Part shown: positions 16,568 to 24,354 of the stretch, one piece after another
How positions within the stretch are numbered: position 1 is the first letter of the stretch
Layout of the letters: every line of letters starts with the position of its first letter
NCBI RefSeq assembly: GCF_000716605.1
Contig: NZ_JNXE01000007.1
Coordinates: 62,001-126,000 of the forward strand
Source of the DNA: Streptomyces sp. NRRL F-525
GTDB taxonomy: Bacteria; Actinomycetota; Actinomycetes; Streptomycetales; Streptomycetaceae
Direction of reading: 5' to 3'
DNA: 64,000 nucleotides
Position numbers and translations under genes: made by a program
Notes under the pieces: model-generated
Databases searched by the model: none
Seen by the model: only the letters and a program-made list of their open reading frames with translations
Told to the model about the DNA's origin: nothing

Positions 16568-17440
16568 GTGGCTTCCTCCGTGAAGGCTCCCGAGGCAACT
16601 GCTCCTGTCCGCGCGGGAGCACCGGATGTCGTGGACGACCTCCCGTGGATCGAGGACGGGGCCAAGGTCGCTCCCAAGGACGCGCGGGCGATGTCCCGGA
16701 TGTTCCTCGACCGGCTGCAGGAGCTGGAGGAGGGCACCCAGGAGTACCAGTACGCGCGGAACACGCTGATCGAGATGAACCTCTCGCTGGTGGCCTTCGC
16801 GGCGCGCCGGTTCCGCAACCGGGGCAGCGGTGACATGGAGGACGTCATCCAGGTCGGCACGATCGGGCTGATCAAGGCCATCGACCGGTTCGACCTGACC
16901 CGCGAGGTCGAGTTCACCTCCTTCGCGATCCCCTACATCCTCGGTGAGATCAAGCGGTTCTTCCGCGACACCACCTGGGCCGTGCACGTCCCGCGGCGCC
17001 TCCAGGAACTCCGGGTCGACCTCGCGAAGAGCAAGGAGACCCTCGGCACCGAGCTGGGCCGCACGCCCACGGTGAAGGAACTCGCCGCGCACCTGGAGCT
17101 GACCGAGGACGAGATCATCGAGGGCCTGGTCGCCGCGAACGGCTATGTCGCCGGGTCCATCGACACCCCGGGCGGCGACGACGAGTCCGACAGTGCGCCG
17201 AAGTACGCGGACACGATGGGCGACGACGATCCGGCGCTGGAGCTGTTCGAGGACCTCCACACGCTCGCCCCGCTGCTGCAACAGCTCGACGAGCGGGAGC
17301 GGGTCATCATCGAGATGCGCTTCGGCCAGGAGCTGACCCAGGCGGAGATCGGCCGCGAGCTGAACCTCTCGCAGATGCACATCTCCCGCCTGCTCAACCG
17401 CACCCTCGCCAAGCTGCGCACCGGCCTGCTGCCCACGTGA
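16568..17440 (+). CDS. RNA polymerase sigma factor, SigB/SigF family
   Basis: 290 residues from GTG 16568. Region 2 (about residues 70-140) includes NLSLVAFAARRFRNRG, GTIGLIKAIDRFD and FTSFAIPYILGEIKRFFRD; region 3 (ELGRTPTVKELAAHL) and region 4 (ERVIIEMRFGQELTQAEIG, LSQMHISRLLNR) are complete. This is the general-stress/sporulation branch that includes B. subtilis SigB and the several Streptomyces paralogues. It is followed in the same direction by rsbQ-, rsbP- and rsbV-like genes, so it is the likely target of that partner-switching module. Which Streptomyces paralogue it corresponds to cannot be decided here. Confidence 0.92.
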   Translation: MASSVKAPEATAPVRAGAPDVVDDLPWIEDGAKVAPKDARAMSRMFLDRLQELEEGTQEYQYARNTLIEMNLSLVAFAARRFRNRGSGDMEDVIQVGTIGLIKAIDRFDLTREVEFTSFAIPYILGEIKRFFRDTTWAVHVPRRLQELRVDLAKSKETLGTELGRTPTVKELAAHLELTEDEIIEGLVAANGYVAGSIDTPGGDDESDSAPKYADTMGDDDPALELFEDLHTLAPLLQQLDERERVIIEMRFGQELTQAEIGRELNLSQMHISRLLNRTLAKLRTGLLPT

Positions 17441-17492
17441 TCCGCCCGCCCGACAGTTCTCCTCTCGCGCGGCACCGGAAGGATCACCCCGC

Positions 17493-17936
17493 ATGAGCAC
17501 CACGAGCACGGACCACGATCCCCTGCACCAGCCCGCCGCACCGATCGTGACGGAGCCCGTGCCCGACCTCCAACTCCAGTTGCTGGTACGGCTGATCGGC
17601 CAGGACGCGGGGGCCGCCCTGCCCATCACGCTCACCGTCGGAGGCGCTTTCCTCCACGGCGACCTGATCTCCCACGAGGCCTGGACCACCGACTGGGCAC
17701 GCAGCCTGCACGGCATGGACGGCTCCGGCGCGCAGCTGCTGGAGCGGTTCCCGCAGCAGGTGGACGAGGTGGTCGCGGACCGGCAGGGACCCGGCCCGCA
17801 ACGGCTGCCGCAGTGGATCCATCTGCGCGACGCCACCGGTGTCGCGGGCGGGGGCGGGACCGTCGTCCTGCCTCTGTGGCGCGGCCGGCTCACGGACGTG
17901 TCCGGCTGGTCCCTGGGCAAGCCGAAGCAGCCCTGA
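17493..17936 (+). CDS. Small protein resembling GvpU-type proteins
   Basis: 147 residues from ATG 17493, 52 bp after the sigma-factor gene. The central part (LQLLVRLIGQDAG, PITLTVGGAFLHGDLISHEAW) resembles the short beta-rich core of proteins annotated as gas-vesicle accessory protein GvpU; no gas-vesicle genes are nearby, so a gas-vesicle role is doubtful. The rest is Pro/Gly-rich with no catalytic motif. Position between sigma factor and rsbQ suggests co-expression in the stress module. Confidence 0.6.
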   Translation: MSTTSTDHDPLHQPAAPIVTEPVPDLQLQLLVRLIGQDAGAALPITLTVGGAFLHGDLISHEAWTTDWARSLHGMDGSGAQLLERFPQQVDEVVADRQGPGPQRLPQWIHLRDATGVAGGGGTVVLPLWRGRLTDVSGWSLGKPKQP

Positions 17937-17984
17937 GGCGGGCGCGGTGGCTGGAGAAGGCAGCGGTCTGTGAGGATGTGACGC

Positions 17985-18794
17985 ATGCATATGCGGAGGA
18001 GGAACCATGTGACGGTGTCGGGCCGGCCCGGCGGGCCGGTCGTGATGCTGGCGCACGGCTTCGGGTGCGACCAGCACATGTGGCGGCTGGTGGTACCGCT
18101 CCTGGAACGCGACTTCACCGTGGTGCTCTTCGACCATGTGGGCGCCGGACACTCCGATCTGTCCGCCTGGAGCCGCGAGCGCTACTCCACGCTGGACGGC
18201 TACACCGATGACGTGCTGGAGATCTGCCGTGAGCTGGCGCTGGGCCCGGTGACGTTCGTCGGGCACTCCGTGAGCGCGATGATGGGCGTCCTGGCCGCCG
18301 CGCGCGAGCCGGAGGCGTTCGCCGGGCTGGTGCTTCTGGCTCCCTCGCCGTGCTTCATCGACGACCCGGCCACCGGCTACCGCGGCGGGTTCAGCGCCGA
18401 GGACATCGAGGAACTGCTGGAGTCGCTGGAGGCGAACTACCTGGGCTGGTCGGGCGCCATGGCGCCGGTGATCATGGGCAACCCCGAACGCCCGGAACTG
18501 GGCGAGGAGTTGACCAACAGCTTCTGCCGCGCCGATCCCGGCATCGCCCGTGTCTTCGCCCGCGTCACGTTCCTCTCCGACAACCGCGAGGACCTCGCCA
18601 AGGTGACCGTGCCCACGCTGGTCGCGCAGTGCTCCGTCGACGCGATCGCGCCCCCGGAGGTCGGAGCCTTCGTGCAGGACCGGATCCCGGGCAGCCGGCT
18701 GGTCACCCTGAACGCGACCGGGCACTGCCCGCAGCTCGCCGCACCGGAGGAAACGGCCGCGGCGATCACCGACTTCGTCGAGGCCCTGCGCTGA
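17985..18794 (+). CDS. rsbQ: RsbQ-like alpha/beta hydrolase
   Basis: 269 residues. The sequence follows B. subtilis RsbQ closely: RNHVTVSG at the N-terminus, HGFGCDQHMW, FDHVGAGHSD, the nucleophile Ser in VGHSVSAMMG, PSPCFIDDP, and the catalytic His in TGHCP. RsbQ is an alpha/beta hydrolase required by the phosphatase RsbP to signal energy stress. A GGAGGAGG sequence before a GTG at 18009 offers a shorter start, but the RNHV block that matches RsbQ lies before it, so the upstream ATG (17985 or 17991) is preferred. The stop shares one base with the ATG of the rsbP-like gene. Confidence 0.88.
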   Translation: MHMRRRNHVTVSGRPGGPVVMLAHGFGCDQHMWRLVVPLLERDFTVVLFDHVGAGHSDLSAWSRERYSTLDGYTDDVLEICRELALGPVTFVGHSVSAMMGVLAAAREPEAFAGLVLLAPSPCFIDDPATGYRGGFSAEDIEELLESLEANYLGWSGAMAPVIMGNPERPELGEELTNSFCRADPGIARVFARVTFLSDNREDLAKVTVPTLVAQCSVDAIAPPEVGAFVQDRIPGSRLVTLNATGHCPQLAAPEETAAAITDFVEALR

Positions 18795-20089
18795 TGGGCG
18801 CGAGCGGCGACGGCGAGAACGGCGATCACCGGCCGTCCGAGAGACCCCAGGGGAACCCGCCCGGCAAGCAGCCCGGTGACGACCACGCGGCGTTCTCCGC
18901 GCTCCTGGAGGACAGCGCCGAGGACCTGTACGAACACGCGCCGTGCGGCTACCTCTCCACGCTGCTGGACGGCACCATCGCGAAGATCAACACGACACTG
19001 CTCGACTGGCTTGGCTACGACCACGGCGACCTGGTGGGCCGCAGGACCTTCTCCGACCTGCTGACCGTGGGCGGCCGGCTCTACCACGAGACCCACTTCG
19101 GCCCGCTGCTGCGCATGCAGGGCGAGGTCAGCGGAATCGCCCTCGAACTCAAGGCGACCGACGGCAGCCGGCTGCCCGTGCTGGTGACCTCCACCGTCAA
19201 GACCGGCGGCGACGGCCAGCCGCTGCTGATCCGCACCACCGTCTTCGACGCCCGCGACCGCCGCGCCTACGAGACGGAACTGCTGCGCGCCCGCAAGGAG
19301 GCGGAGCTCGAACGCGAGGAACTCAAGCGCCTCAACGCCACCCTCCAGCAGACATTGCTGCCCCCAACTCTGGTGAATGTGCCGGGACTTGACGTGGCCG
19401 CGCACTACCACGTGGCCTCCACCGACATGGTCGGCGGCGACTTCTACGACCTCTTCCCCCTCTCCGCCGGGACCTGGGGGCTGTTCCTCGGGGACGTCTG
19501 CGGCAAGGGCGCCGCGGCGGCGGCCGTCACCTCGCTGGCCCGCTACACGCTGCGCGCCGCCGCCGTCTACGACCCCGACCCGGTCGCCGTCCTGGGCAAC
19601 CTCAACACCGTCCTCAACCACGAGTACAACGGCCACGACCCGCGGTTCTGCACCGTCGTGTTCGGGCTGCTCACCCCCGAGGGCGACCGCGGCGGCTTCC
19701 GCATCACCCTGGCCAGCGGCGGCCACCCGCCCGCCCTGCTCCTGCGCGCCGACGGCAGCGCCGACCATCTGGACACCCCCGGCGGACAGCTCATCGGCGT
19801 GCTGCCCGACGCCCATATCGCCACCGCCACCGTCCACTTGGCGGCCGGCGACACCCTGCTGCTCCACACGGACGGGCTCACCGAAGCCCGCCCGGCCCAC
19901 ACCAGGGACGCGGACCGCTACGGGGACGAGGCCCTCCTCGACTTCGCCCGCGCCCTGGCACCCACCACCGCGTCCGACGCCGTCGCCGCGATCCGCGCCC
20001 TGCTCGACACCTTCGGTACCGGCGTCGACGACGACACCGCCGTCCTCGCCATCAACGTGCCCCGACCCACCAGCGAAGAGCAGCCGTGA
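18794..20089 (+). CDS. rsbP: RsbP-like PAS/PP2C phosphatase
   Basis: 431 residues. A PAS domain (about 40-160; YEHAPCGYLSTLLDGTIAKIN) is followed by a coiled coil (about 165-190; KEAELEREELKRLNATLQQ) and a SpoIIE/PP2C phosphatase domain with the metal-binding DMVGGDFYD and GDVCGKG motifs and the C-terminal GVDDDTAVL. By analogy to B. subtilis RsbP it should dephosphorylate a STAS anti-anti-sigma factor when activated by the RsbQ-like partner encoded just upstream. It overlaps rsbQ by one base and the STAS gene by four (GTGA). Confidence 0.88.
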   Translation: MGASGDGENGDHRPSERPQGNPPGKQPGDDHAAFSALLEDSAEDLYEHAPCGYLSTLLDGTIAKINTTLLDWLGYDHGDLVGRRTFSDLLTVGGRLYHETHFGPLLRMQGEVSGIALELKATDGSRLPVLVTSTVKTGGDGQPLLIRTTVFDARDRRAYETELLRARKEAELEREELKRLNATLQQTLLPPTLVNVPGLDVAAHYHVASTDMVGGDFYDLFPLSAGTWGLFLGDVCGKGAAAAAVTSLARYTLRAAAVYDPDPVAVLGNLNTVLNHEYNGHDPRFCTVVFGLLTPEGDRGGFRITLASGGHPPALLLRADGSADHLDTPGGQLIGVLPDAHIATATVHLAAGDTLLLHTDGLTEARPAHTRDADRYGDEALLDFARALAPTTASDAVAAIRALLDTFGTGVDDDTAVLAINVPRPTSEEQP

Positions 20090-20448
20090 CCCAACTCGCC
20101 ATCCGCACCCGGACCACGCCCGCGGGACCTGTCGTCGAACTCACCGGAGAGCTCGACTACGACAGCTACACCCAAGTGCGGGAACTCCTGCCCGAGTTGG
20201 CGCTCCAGGACGGCCAGCAGCTCGTCGTCGACCTGACCGGCGTCACGTTCTGCGACTCCAGCGGCATCACCGCCCTGCTCGCGGCCCGCAACCACGCCCT
20301 CGCCGCCCGGGCGGCCATCGCGCTGGCCGCGGTCCCCGCGCACATCAGCCGCATCTTCCACATGGTCGGCCTCGACCAGGTCTTCCCGGCCCACGCCACC
20401 GCCCAGGACGCCGAAGCGGCCTGGACGCCTCCGGCGAACCGCCGCTGA
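20086..20448 (+). CDS. STAS anti-anti-sigma factor (RsbV-like)
   Basis: 120 residues from GTG 20086 (GTGA overlap with rsbP). STAS fold with the phosphorylation motif TFCDSSGITALLAA; the Ser in DSSG is the residue normally phosphorylated by the anti-sigma kinase and released by the PP2C phosphatase. It should bind the HATPase anti-sigma factor and free the sigma factor. It ends four bases before the stop of the convergent HATPase gene. Confidence 0.88.
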   Translation: MTQLAIRTRTTPAGPVVELTGELDYDSYTQVRELLPELALQDGQQLVVDLTGVTFCDSSGITALLAARNHALAARAAIALAAVPAHISRIFHMVGLDQVFPAHATAQDAEAAWTPPANRR

Positions 20449-20452
20449 AGCG

Positions 20453-21385
20453 TCAACGGGCCAGGTAGAAACGGATGGTCGTGCCGTCCGCGGCCGTATG
20501 GACGCGGACGAGATCGGCGACGTAGTGCACCAACAGCAGCCCCCGTCCGCCGGGTTGGTCACGTGACGGCGGCCGTCGCCCGGCCATCGGATCCGTCAGC
20601 CGGCCGTGGTCGTGCACCTCGCAGACGATCCGCTCGTCCTCGGCCCAGATCCGCAGCGTCCCCGAACCACCGCCGTGCAGCACGCTGTTGGTGGTCAGCT
20701 CCGCGACGGCCAGCGTCAGATCCTGCAGCCGCATGCCCGCCAGGCCCAGCCGCTCGGCCTCCTGGACCGCGAAATAACGGGACTTCGGGAGCTCTCCCGC
20801 GTCGAACACGATGGACGCGGCGCCCGGCGGGTGGGGGAGCGGCTCGTTGTAACGGGCGATCACGCGCTGCGGATCGTAGGCGGAGCTGGGCAGTTGGGCG
20901 CCCTCGTCGATGACGACCGGATGGGTGGCGCGGGCGTCGGCGAGCACGTCGGGCTCCAGCCGGTCCGCGTCGTACGGACAGAGGATCGTCACCTCACGGT
21001 CCCGGAACGCGGAGTTGATCAGCGCCTCGTGCTGCACGCACGCCGGGTACTCGAGGGCGGTGCGGCCGGGCCAGATCGGCTCCCCGATGATCCGCACCCG
21101 GCCGCCGCCGTCGTGGGCGTCGGCGAAGGCCCGCAGCACTCCTGGGATGATCCGCCCCGGGTTGCGCCCGACCTCGGTCATGTCGAGGAACCGCACGCCG
21201 TCGGCGCCCGATCCGAGTCCGGCCCTGATGAGTTCGAGGTGGGGGCCGGGAACGGCGACCGCGACGGCCTCTCCGGCGGCCAGCCCCGCCCGCACGAACG
21301 GCACCGTACCGGCCGTGTACTGCTCCTCGCCCCGGTAGAACAGCGCGGGATGCACGAACGGTGCGCCGTCGGTGGCCGTACTCAT
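20453..21385 (-). CDS. MEDS-domain HATPase (RsbW-like anti-sigma kinase)
   Basis: 310 residues; ATG 21385 preceded by GAGGTGG is preferred over a longer frame that would lack a ribosome-binding site. Residues about 10-170 are a MEDS (DcmR-like) sensory domain beginning HPALFYRGEEQY; residues about 200-305 are an HATPase_c fold with the N-box AVAELTTNSVLHGG and the GGRGLLLVH G-box. Such proteins act as sensor-coupled anti-sigma or anti-anti-sigma kinases. Lying convergent to the rsbQ-rsbP-rsbV genes, it is a candidate partner of the STAS protein, perhaps sensing a small molecule through the MEDS domain. Confidence 0.85.
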   Translation of the reverse strand: MSTATDGAPFVHPALFYRGEEQYTAGTVPFVRAGLAAGEAVAVAVPGPHLELIRAGLGSGADGVRFLDMTEVGRNPGRIIPGVLRAFADAHDGGGRVRIIGEPIWPGRTALEYPACVQHEALINSAFRDREVTILCPYDADRLEPDVLADARATHPVVIDEGAQLPSSAYDPQRVIARYNEPLPHPPGAASIVFDAGELPKSRYFAVQEAERLGLAGMRLQDLTLAVAELTTNSVLHGGGSGTLRIWAEDERIVCEVHDHGRLTDPMAGRRPPSRDQPGGRGLLLVHYVADLVRVHTAADGTTIRFYLAR

Positions 21386-21491
21386 CGCGCCGCCACCTCG
21401 TTCCTTGTCGGGCCCGGGCCAGGACGTGTCCACGGAGCGCGGTGACAAGGAGGACGGCGGTCACCGCCCCGGCAGTCTACGGGGGCAGCAC

Positions 21492-21538
21492 GACAGGGTG
21501 GTGGGCACCGCGGAAATGCCGGTGCCCACCACCCTGTC
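21492..21538. terminator. 19-bp perfect stem-loop terminator
   Basis: The left arm 21492-21510 (beginning GACAGGGTGG) pairs perfectly with 21520-21538 (ending CCACCCTGTC), loop of nine bases. It starts 18 bases beyond the stop of the PRC-barrel gene on the minus strand and lies upstream of the MEDS gene promoter, so it should block read-through between them in both directions. Confidence 0.85.
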
Positions 21539-21555
21539 AAACCGCGGAATGCCGA

Positions 21556-21906
21556 TCAGGCGCGGGGATTCCCGTAGTAGCCGCCGACCCGCTCGTGGTA
21601 CCCGGCGTCACCGGGGTGCTTGTCCTTGTCGAACTCCGGGGAGTTCTTGATCTCTTCCTTCGTACGGCCCACGTGGATCGTGCGCTCCGCCACGTCGATG
21701 GACGCGATCGTCCCGACGGGCAGCAGCACGTGCTTGCCGAAGATCCACACACCGGTGTCGACGACGATGTACATGGCCCCGACGTCCTCGGAGTGCTTGT
21801 CCACCTTGCCGATCGAGCCGTCACTCGCCTCGACCTTGAATCCGGTCAGATCCGTACCGGTCCGGTGGTTCGACTCGGCCTGGTAGTCCCACATGTTGTC
21901 CGCCAT
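21556..21906 (-). CDS. PRC-barrel domain protein
   Basis: 116 residues. The core LTGFKVEASDGSIGKVDKHSED, YIVVDTGVWIFGKHVLLPVG and the following strand form a PRC-barrel, a small beta-barrel found in photosynthetic reaction centre H subunits, RimM and many bacterial stress proteins. The C-terminal part is charged and ends YYGNPRA. It lies 49 bp downstream of the tiny hydrophobic protein gene on the same strand, so the two probably form a stress-related operon. Molecular role unknown. Confidence 0.85.
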   Translation of the reverse strand: MADNMWDYQAESNHRTGTDLTGFKVEASDGSIGKVDKHSEDVGAMYIVVDTGVWIFGKHVLLPVGTIASIDVAERTIHVGRTKEEIKNSPEFDKDKHPGDAGYHERVGGYYGNPRA

Positions 21907-21955
21907 GTAAACCTCGCTTTATAGTGGGCGAATTTCGAGATCGGTGATTTATCTC

Positions 21956-22126
21956 CTACCAGCGGTACCAACGTCCTCGAGTACCGCCGGAACCCGTCGA
22001 ACGGGCGACGAATCCCAGCAGCCACAGGACGAGAACGACGATTGCGACCCACCAAAGGATTTTGATGGCGAATCCCGCACCGAAAAGAAGCAGTGCCAGG
22101 AGAAGAACAAGGATCAGGGGAAACAT
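21956..22126 (-). CDS. Tiny hydrophobic membrane protein
   Basis: 56 residues from ATG 22126 with GGAGG upstream. Two nearly continuous hydrophobic segments (PLILVLLLALLLFGAGFAIK and WWVAIVVLVLWLLGF) are followed by a Gly/Arg/Trp-rich tail ending RGRWYRW. Proteins of this type are annotated simply as hydrophobic protein in Streptomyces and are often linked to general-stress genes. Too short to appear in default ORF calls, but start, length and context support it. Confidence 0.75.
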   Translation of the reverse strand: MFPLILVLLLALLLFGAGFAIKILWWVAIVVLVLWLLGFVARSTGSGGTRGRWYRW

Positions 22127-22227
22127 AGGTATCGACCTCCAGGCGACCGAGTGCCCTGCCGGAAATGAATCATGCGCCGGAGGAAACGAAAAACCGCACC
22201 GGGGATCGGGCGTGACCGTGACGCGGT

Positions 22228-23622
22228 TCAGCTCACGGTGAAGGAGTAGTAGTACGGCGCCAGCTGGATGCCGGAGCGGGTCGTCGCGTAGACCGTGAGG
22301 TTGTAGTCGCCGGCCTCGGTCGGGGTCCAGCCGGCGCTCGCGGTGTGGTGCGCGCCCGCGGCGACCGTGACCTCCGGGTCCCCGTTGACGGAGTACGTGT
22401 AGCTCGCGACGCCCTTCACCTTCGGGCTGAGCGTGAAGGTGCCGGGGACGCCGGCGCCGCCGCCGGAGGCGTTCTCGGGGTAGACGTCCGAGGCGACGGT
22501 GGGCGTGGTGTCGTAGGTGATGCCCCAGAAAGTGGCGTCGCTGACCCAGCCGTTGGCGCTCCTGCTGCTCACCCGGAGGGACTCGCCGTAGATGCCGTCC
22601 AGCGTGAGCTTGGTGCTCGCTGTGCCGTCCGGCCTCGCCGTGACGTCGACGGTCCTGTCGGCGCCCTGTCCGCCGATGAACTCCACGGAGTAGCTGACGA
22701 CCGGACTCGTCGACTGGAGGCCCGCGTCGGGCTGGAACGTGAAGGTGGTCGGTTTGTCGAACGCGGGCGACGCGACGGCCGGGGTGGCGGTGGGCGCCGT
22801 GGAGTTGAGGAAGAAGGAGTAGCCGGTGATCGCCGATCCGTTGTAGGCCCGGTCGAGGCCGCGCACCCACAGGGTCATCGGACCTGAGGAGCCGCTCGGC
22901 GGGAGCAGGCTGATCGTGGCCGAGCCGCCCGGGGCGTCGGTGCGGGTGAAGTATCTCGGGTCGTCGTACGGGTCGACGAACTGCGGGACTCCGTGCTCGC
23001 CGATGTTCGCGTAACCGGCGATCGGGAGGTCCTGCTGCCAGGAGTACTCGAACCCGGTGACGTCCTCGTCGCCGTTGGCGTTCAGCGTGAACTCGACCGG
23101 ACTTCCGCCCGGACTCCGCGCGCCCTGCGGGTAGTTGGACGAGGTGATGCCGGGAGTGTCCGCCGGACGCGTGTTGTCGATCGCGATGTAGCAGGGGGCG
23201 GACCAGTCCGATGCCGCGTCCCCGGCCACGGTCTGTGCCCGCCACGCGTAGGTCTGCCCGTCGGGGAGCGCGTCGGCGGGCAGGTTGGCGGCGGCCTCGG
23301 ATCCGGGGAGGGAGTAGGGGCGGGAGACCGTCGTGGTGTGCGTCGGGTCGGCGACCGGCCAGACCTGGTACTGCACGGTCACCAGGGAGTTGCTGGTCGT
23401 GTCGGTGGTCTCCGGAATGCCCTCGACGGTCAGGCCGTTGCCGGCCCAGACGTAGGTGGGCCGGTCCGAATCGGTCGAGCAGCTCTGGTAGCCGTTGAAC
23501 AGTTGGGCCGGTGTGACGGGGGTCGCGTCGGCCGCGCTGGCGGGCGACACGGCGGCGGCCAGCGCCAGGCCAAGGGTTCCGACAGAGGCGAGGACGGCAC
23601 GCGAGCGCGCGCTGAAGGACAT
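22228..23622 (-). CDS. Secreted protein with Ig-like repeats
   Basis: 464 residues; ATG 23622 begins a good signal peptide (SRAVLASVGTLGLALAAAVSPASA). The mature part consists of Thr/Ser/Pro-rich beta-sandwich repeats typical of bacterial Ig-like or fibronectin-III-like modules (for example YAWRAQTVAGDAASDWSAP, SYTYSVNGDPEVTVAAG). No catalytic motif or cell-wall anchor is seen. Likely an extracellular adhesin-like or carbohydrate-associated protein. Function unknown. Confidence 0.75.
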   Translation of the reverse strand: MSFSARSRAVLASVGTLGLALAAAVSPASAADATPVTPAQLFNGYQSCSTDSDRPTYVWAGNGLTVEGIPETTDTTSNSLVTVQYQVWPVADPTHTTTVSRPYSLPGSEAAANLPADALPDGQTYAWRAQTVAGDAASDWSAPCYIAIDNTRPADTPGITSSNYPQGARSPGGSPVEFTLNANGDEDVTGFEYSWQQDLPIAGYANIGEHGVPQFVDPYDDPRYFTRTDAPGGSATISLLPPSGSSGPMTLWVRGLDRAYNGSAITGYSFFLNSTAPTATPAVASPAFDKPTTFTFQPDAGLQSTSPVVSYSVEFIGGQGADRTVDVTARPDGTASTKLTLDGIYGESLRVSSRSANGWVSDATFWGITYDTTPTVASDVYPENASGGGAGVPGTFTLSPKVKGVASYTYSVNGDPEVTVAAGAHHTASAGWTPTEAGDYNLTVYATTRSGIQLAPYYYSFTVS

Positions 23623-23773
23623 GGTCAAGTGATCTCTCCCGTTTGGATGCCCGTGCCACGGCGCCTGGATGCGCACTGGTGTGCGGGCGGCGAGGGGATC
23701 GTATGGGGGTGACACAGGTCCACGCATGAGATTTTCGCGCGGCGGGACATGAGCCCCGCCCGCTCGAACTCGC

Positions 23774-24229
23774 CTACAGGGCAGGCCTGTTCAGGTCGAG
23801 CCGCCCGATGCGCGACACGTTCTCCCGGTCGTCGGCGTCCTCGCTCGCCGCCGCGCCGAACCAGGCATCGAGGATCTCCTTGAGCAGAGGCTCGGACGTC
23901 AGCCGCAGACTGAGGGCCAGCACGTTGGCGTCGTTCCAGCGGCGGGCGCCGTCCGCCGTGTACGCGTCCGTGCACAGGGCCGCCCGTACGCCCGGCACCT
24001 TGTTCGCGGCGATCGACGCGCCCGTACCGGTCCAGCAGCACACGACCGCCTGCTCGGACGCCCCTGTCGCGACCTCGCGGGCCGCCGCCTCCGAGCAGAC
24101 CGCCCACTGCGGGTCGTCCCCGGGACGCAACGCCCCGTACGTCACCACCTCGTGGCCCCGGCCGCGCAACTCCGCGACGAGGGAACGCGCGACGGGTTCG
24201 TCCATGTCCGAGGAAACAGAGATCCGCAT
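23774..24229 (-). CDS. RpiB/LacAB-family sugar-phosphate isomerase
   Basis: 151 residues from ATG 24229 (MRISVSSDMDEPVAR). The family signatures are the N-terminal phosphate-binding SSDM, the central VVCCWTGTGASIAANKVPGVRAALC containing the catalytic Cys region, and the NDANVLALS segment. RpiB converts ribose 5-phosphate and ribulose 5-phosphate; LacAB uses galactose 6-phosphate. Streptomyces often have several copies, and some act on other sugars, so the exact substrate is uncertain. A longer frame upstream runs through an inverted repeat and is not favoured. Confidence 0.85.
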   Translation of the reverse strand: MRISVSSDMDEPVARSLVAELRGRGHEVVTYGALRPGDDPQWAVCSEAAAREVATGASEQAVVCCWTGTGASIAANKVPGVRAALCTDAYTADGARRWNDANVLALSLRLTSEPLLKEILDAWFGAAASEDADDRENVSRIGRLDLNRPAL

Positions 24230-24287
24230 GCAGCGGAGGCTACTCAGCGGATCAGTCCGGTGCCAGCTCGGAGTGGGCCTGTCGAGC

Positions 24288-24347
24288 GGCTCCCGCCGGG
24301 TCATGGGCAGGACGAGAGTCTGTGCGGTCTACGACCCGGCGGGAGCC
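24288..24347. terminator. 15-bp inverted repeat between rpiB-like and GH59 genes
   Basis: GGCTCCCGCCGGGTC (24288-24302) and GACCCGGCGGGAGCC (24333-24347) are perfect complements around a 30-base loop, starting eight bases after the GH59 stop. It probably terminates GH59 transcription; the long loop is unusual and an operator role is possible. Confidence 0.5.
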
Positions 24348-24354
24348 CGCGATG

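Noticed and set aside
15860..18118. 752-residue minus-strand frame over the DUF1206 and sigma-factor genes
   Set aside because: Antisense to clear sigma-factor regions 2-4; composition is typical of a shadow frame.
18009..18794. GTG at 18009 with strong GGAGGAGG as the rsbQ start
   Set aside because: It would remove the RNH block that matches RsbQ proteins, so the upstream ATG is preferred, although both starts could be used.
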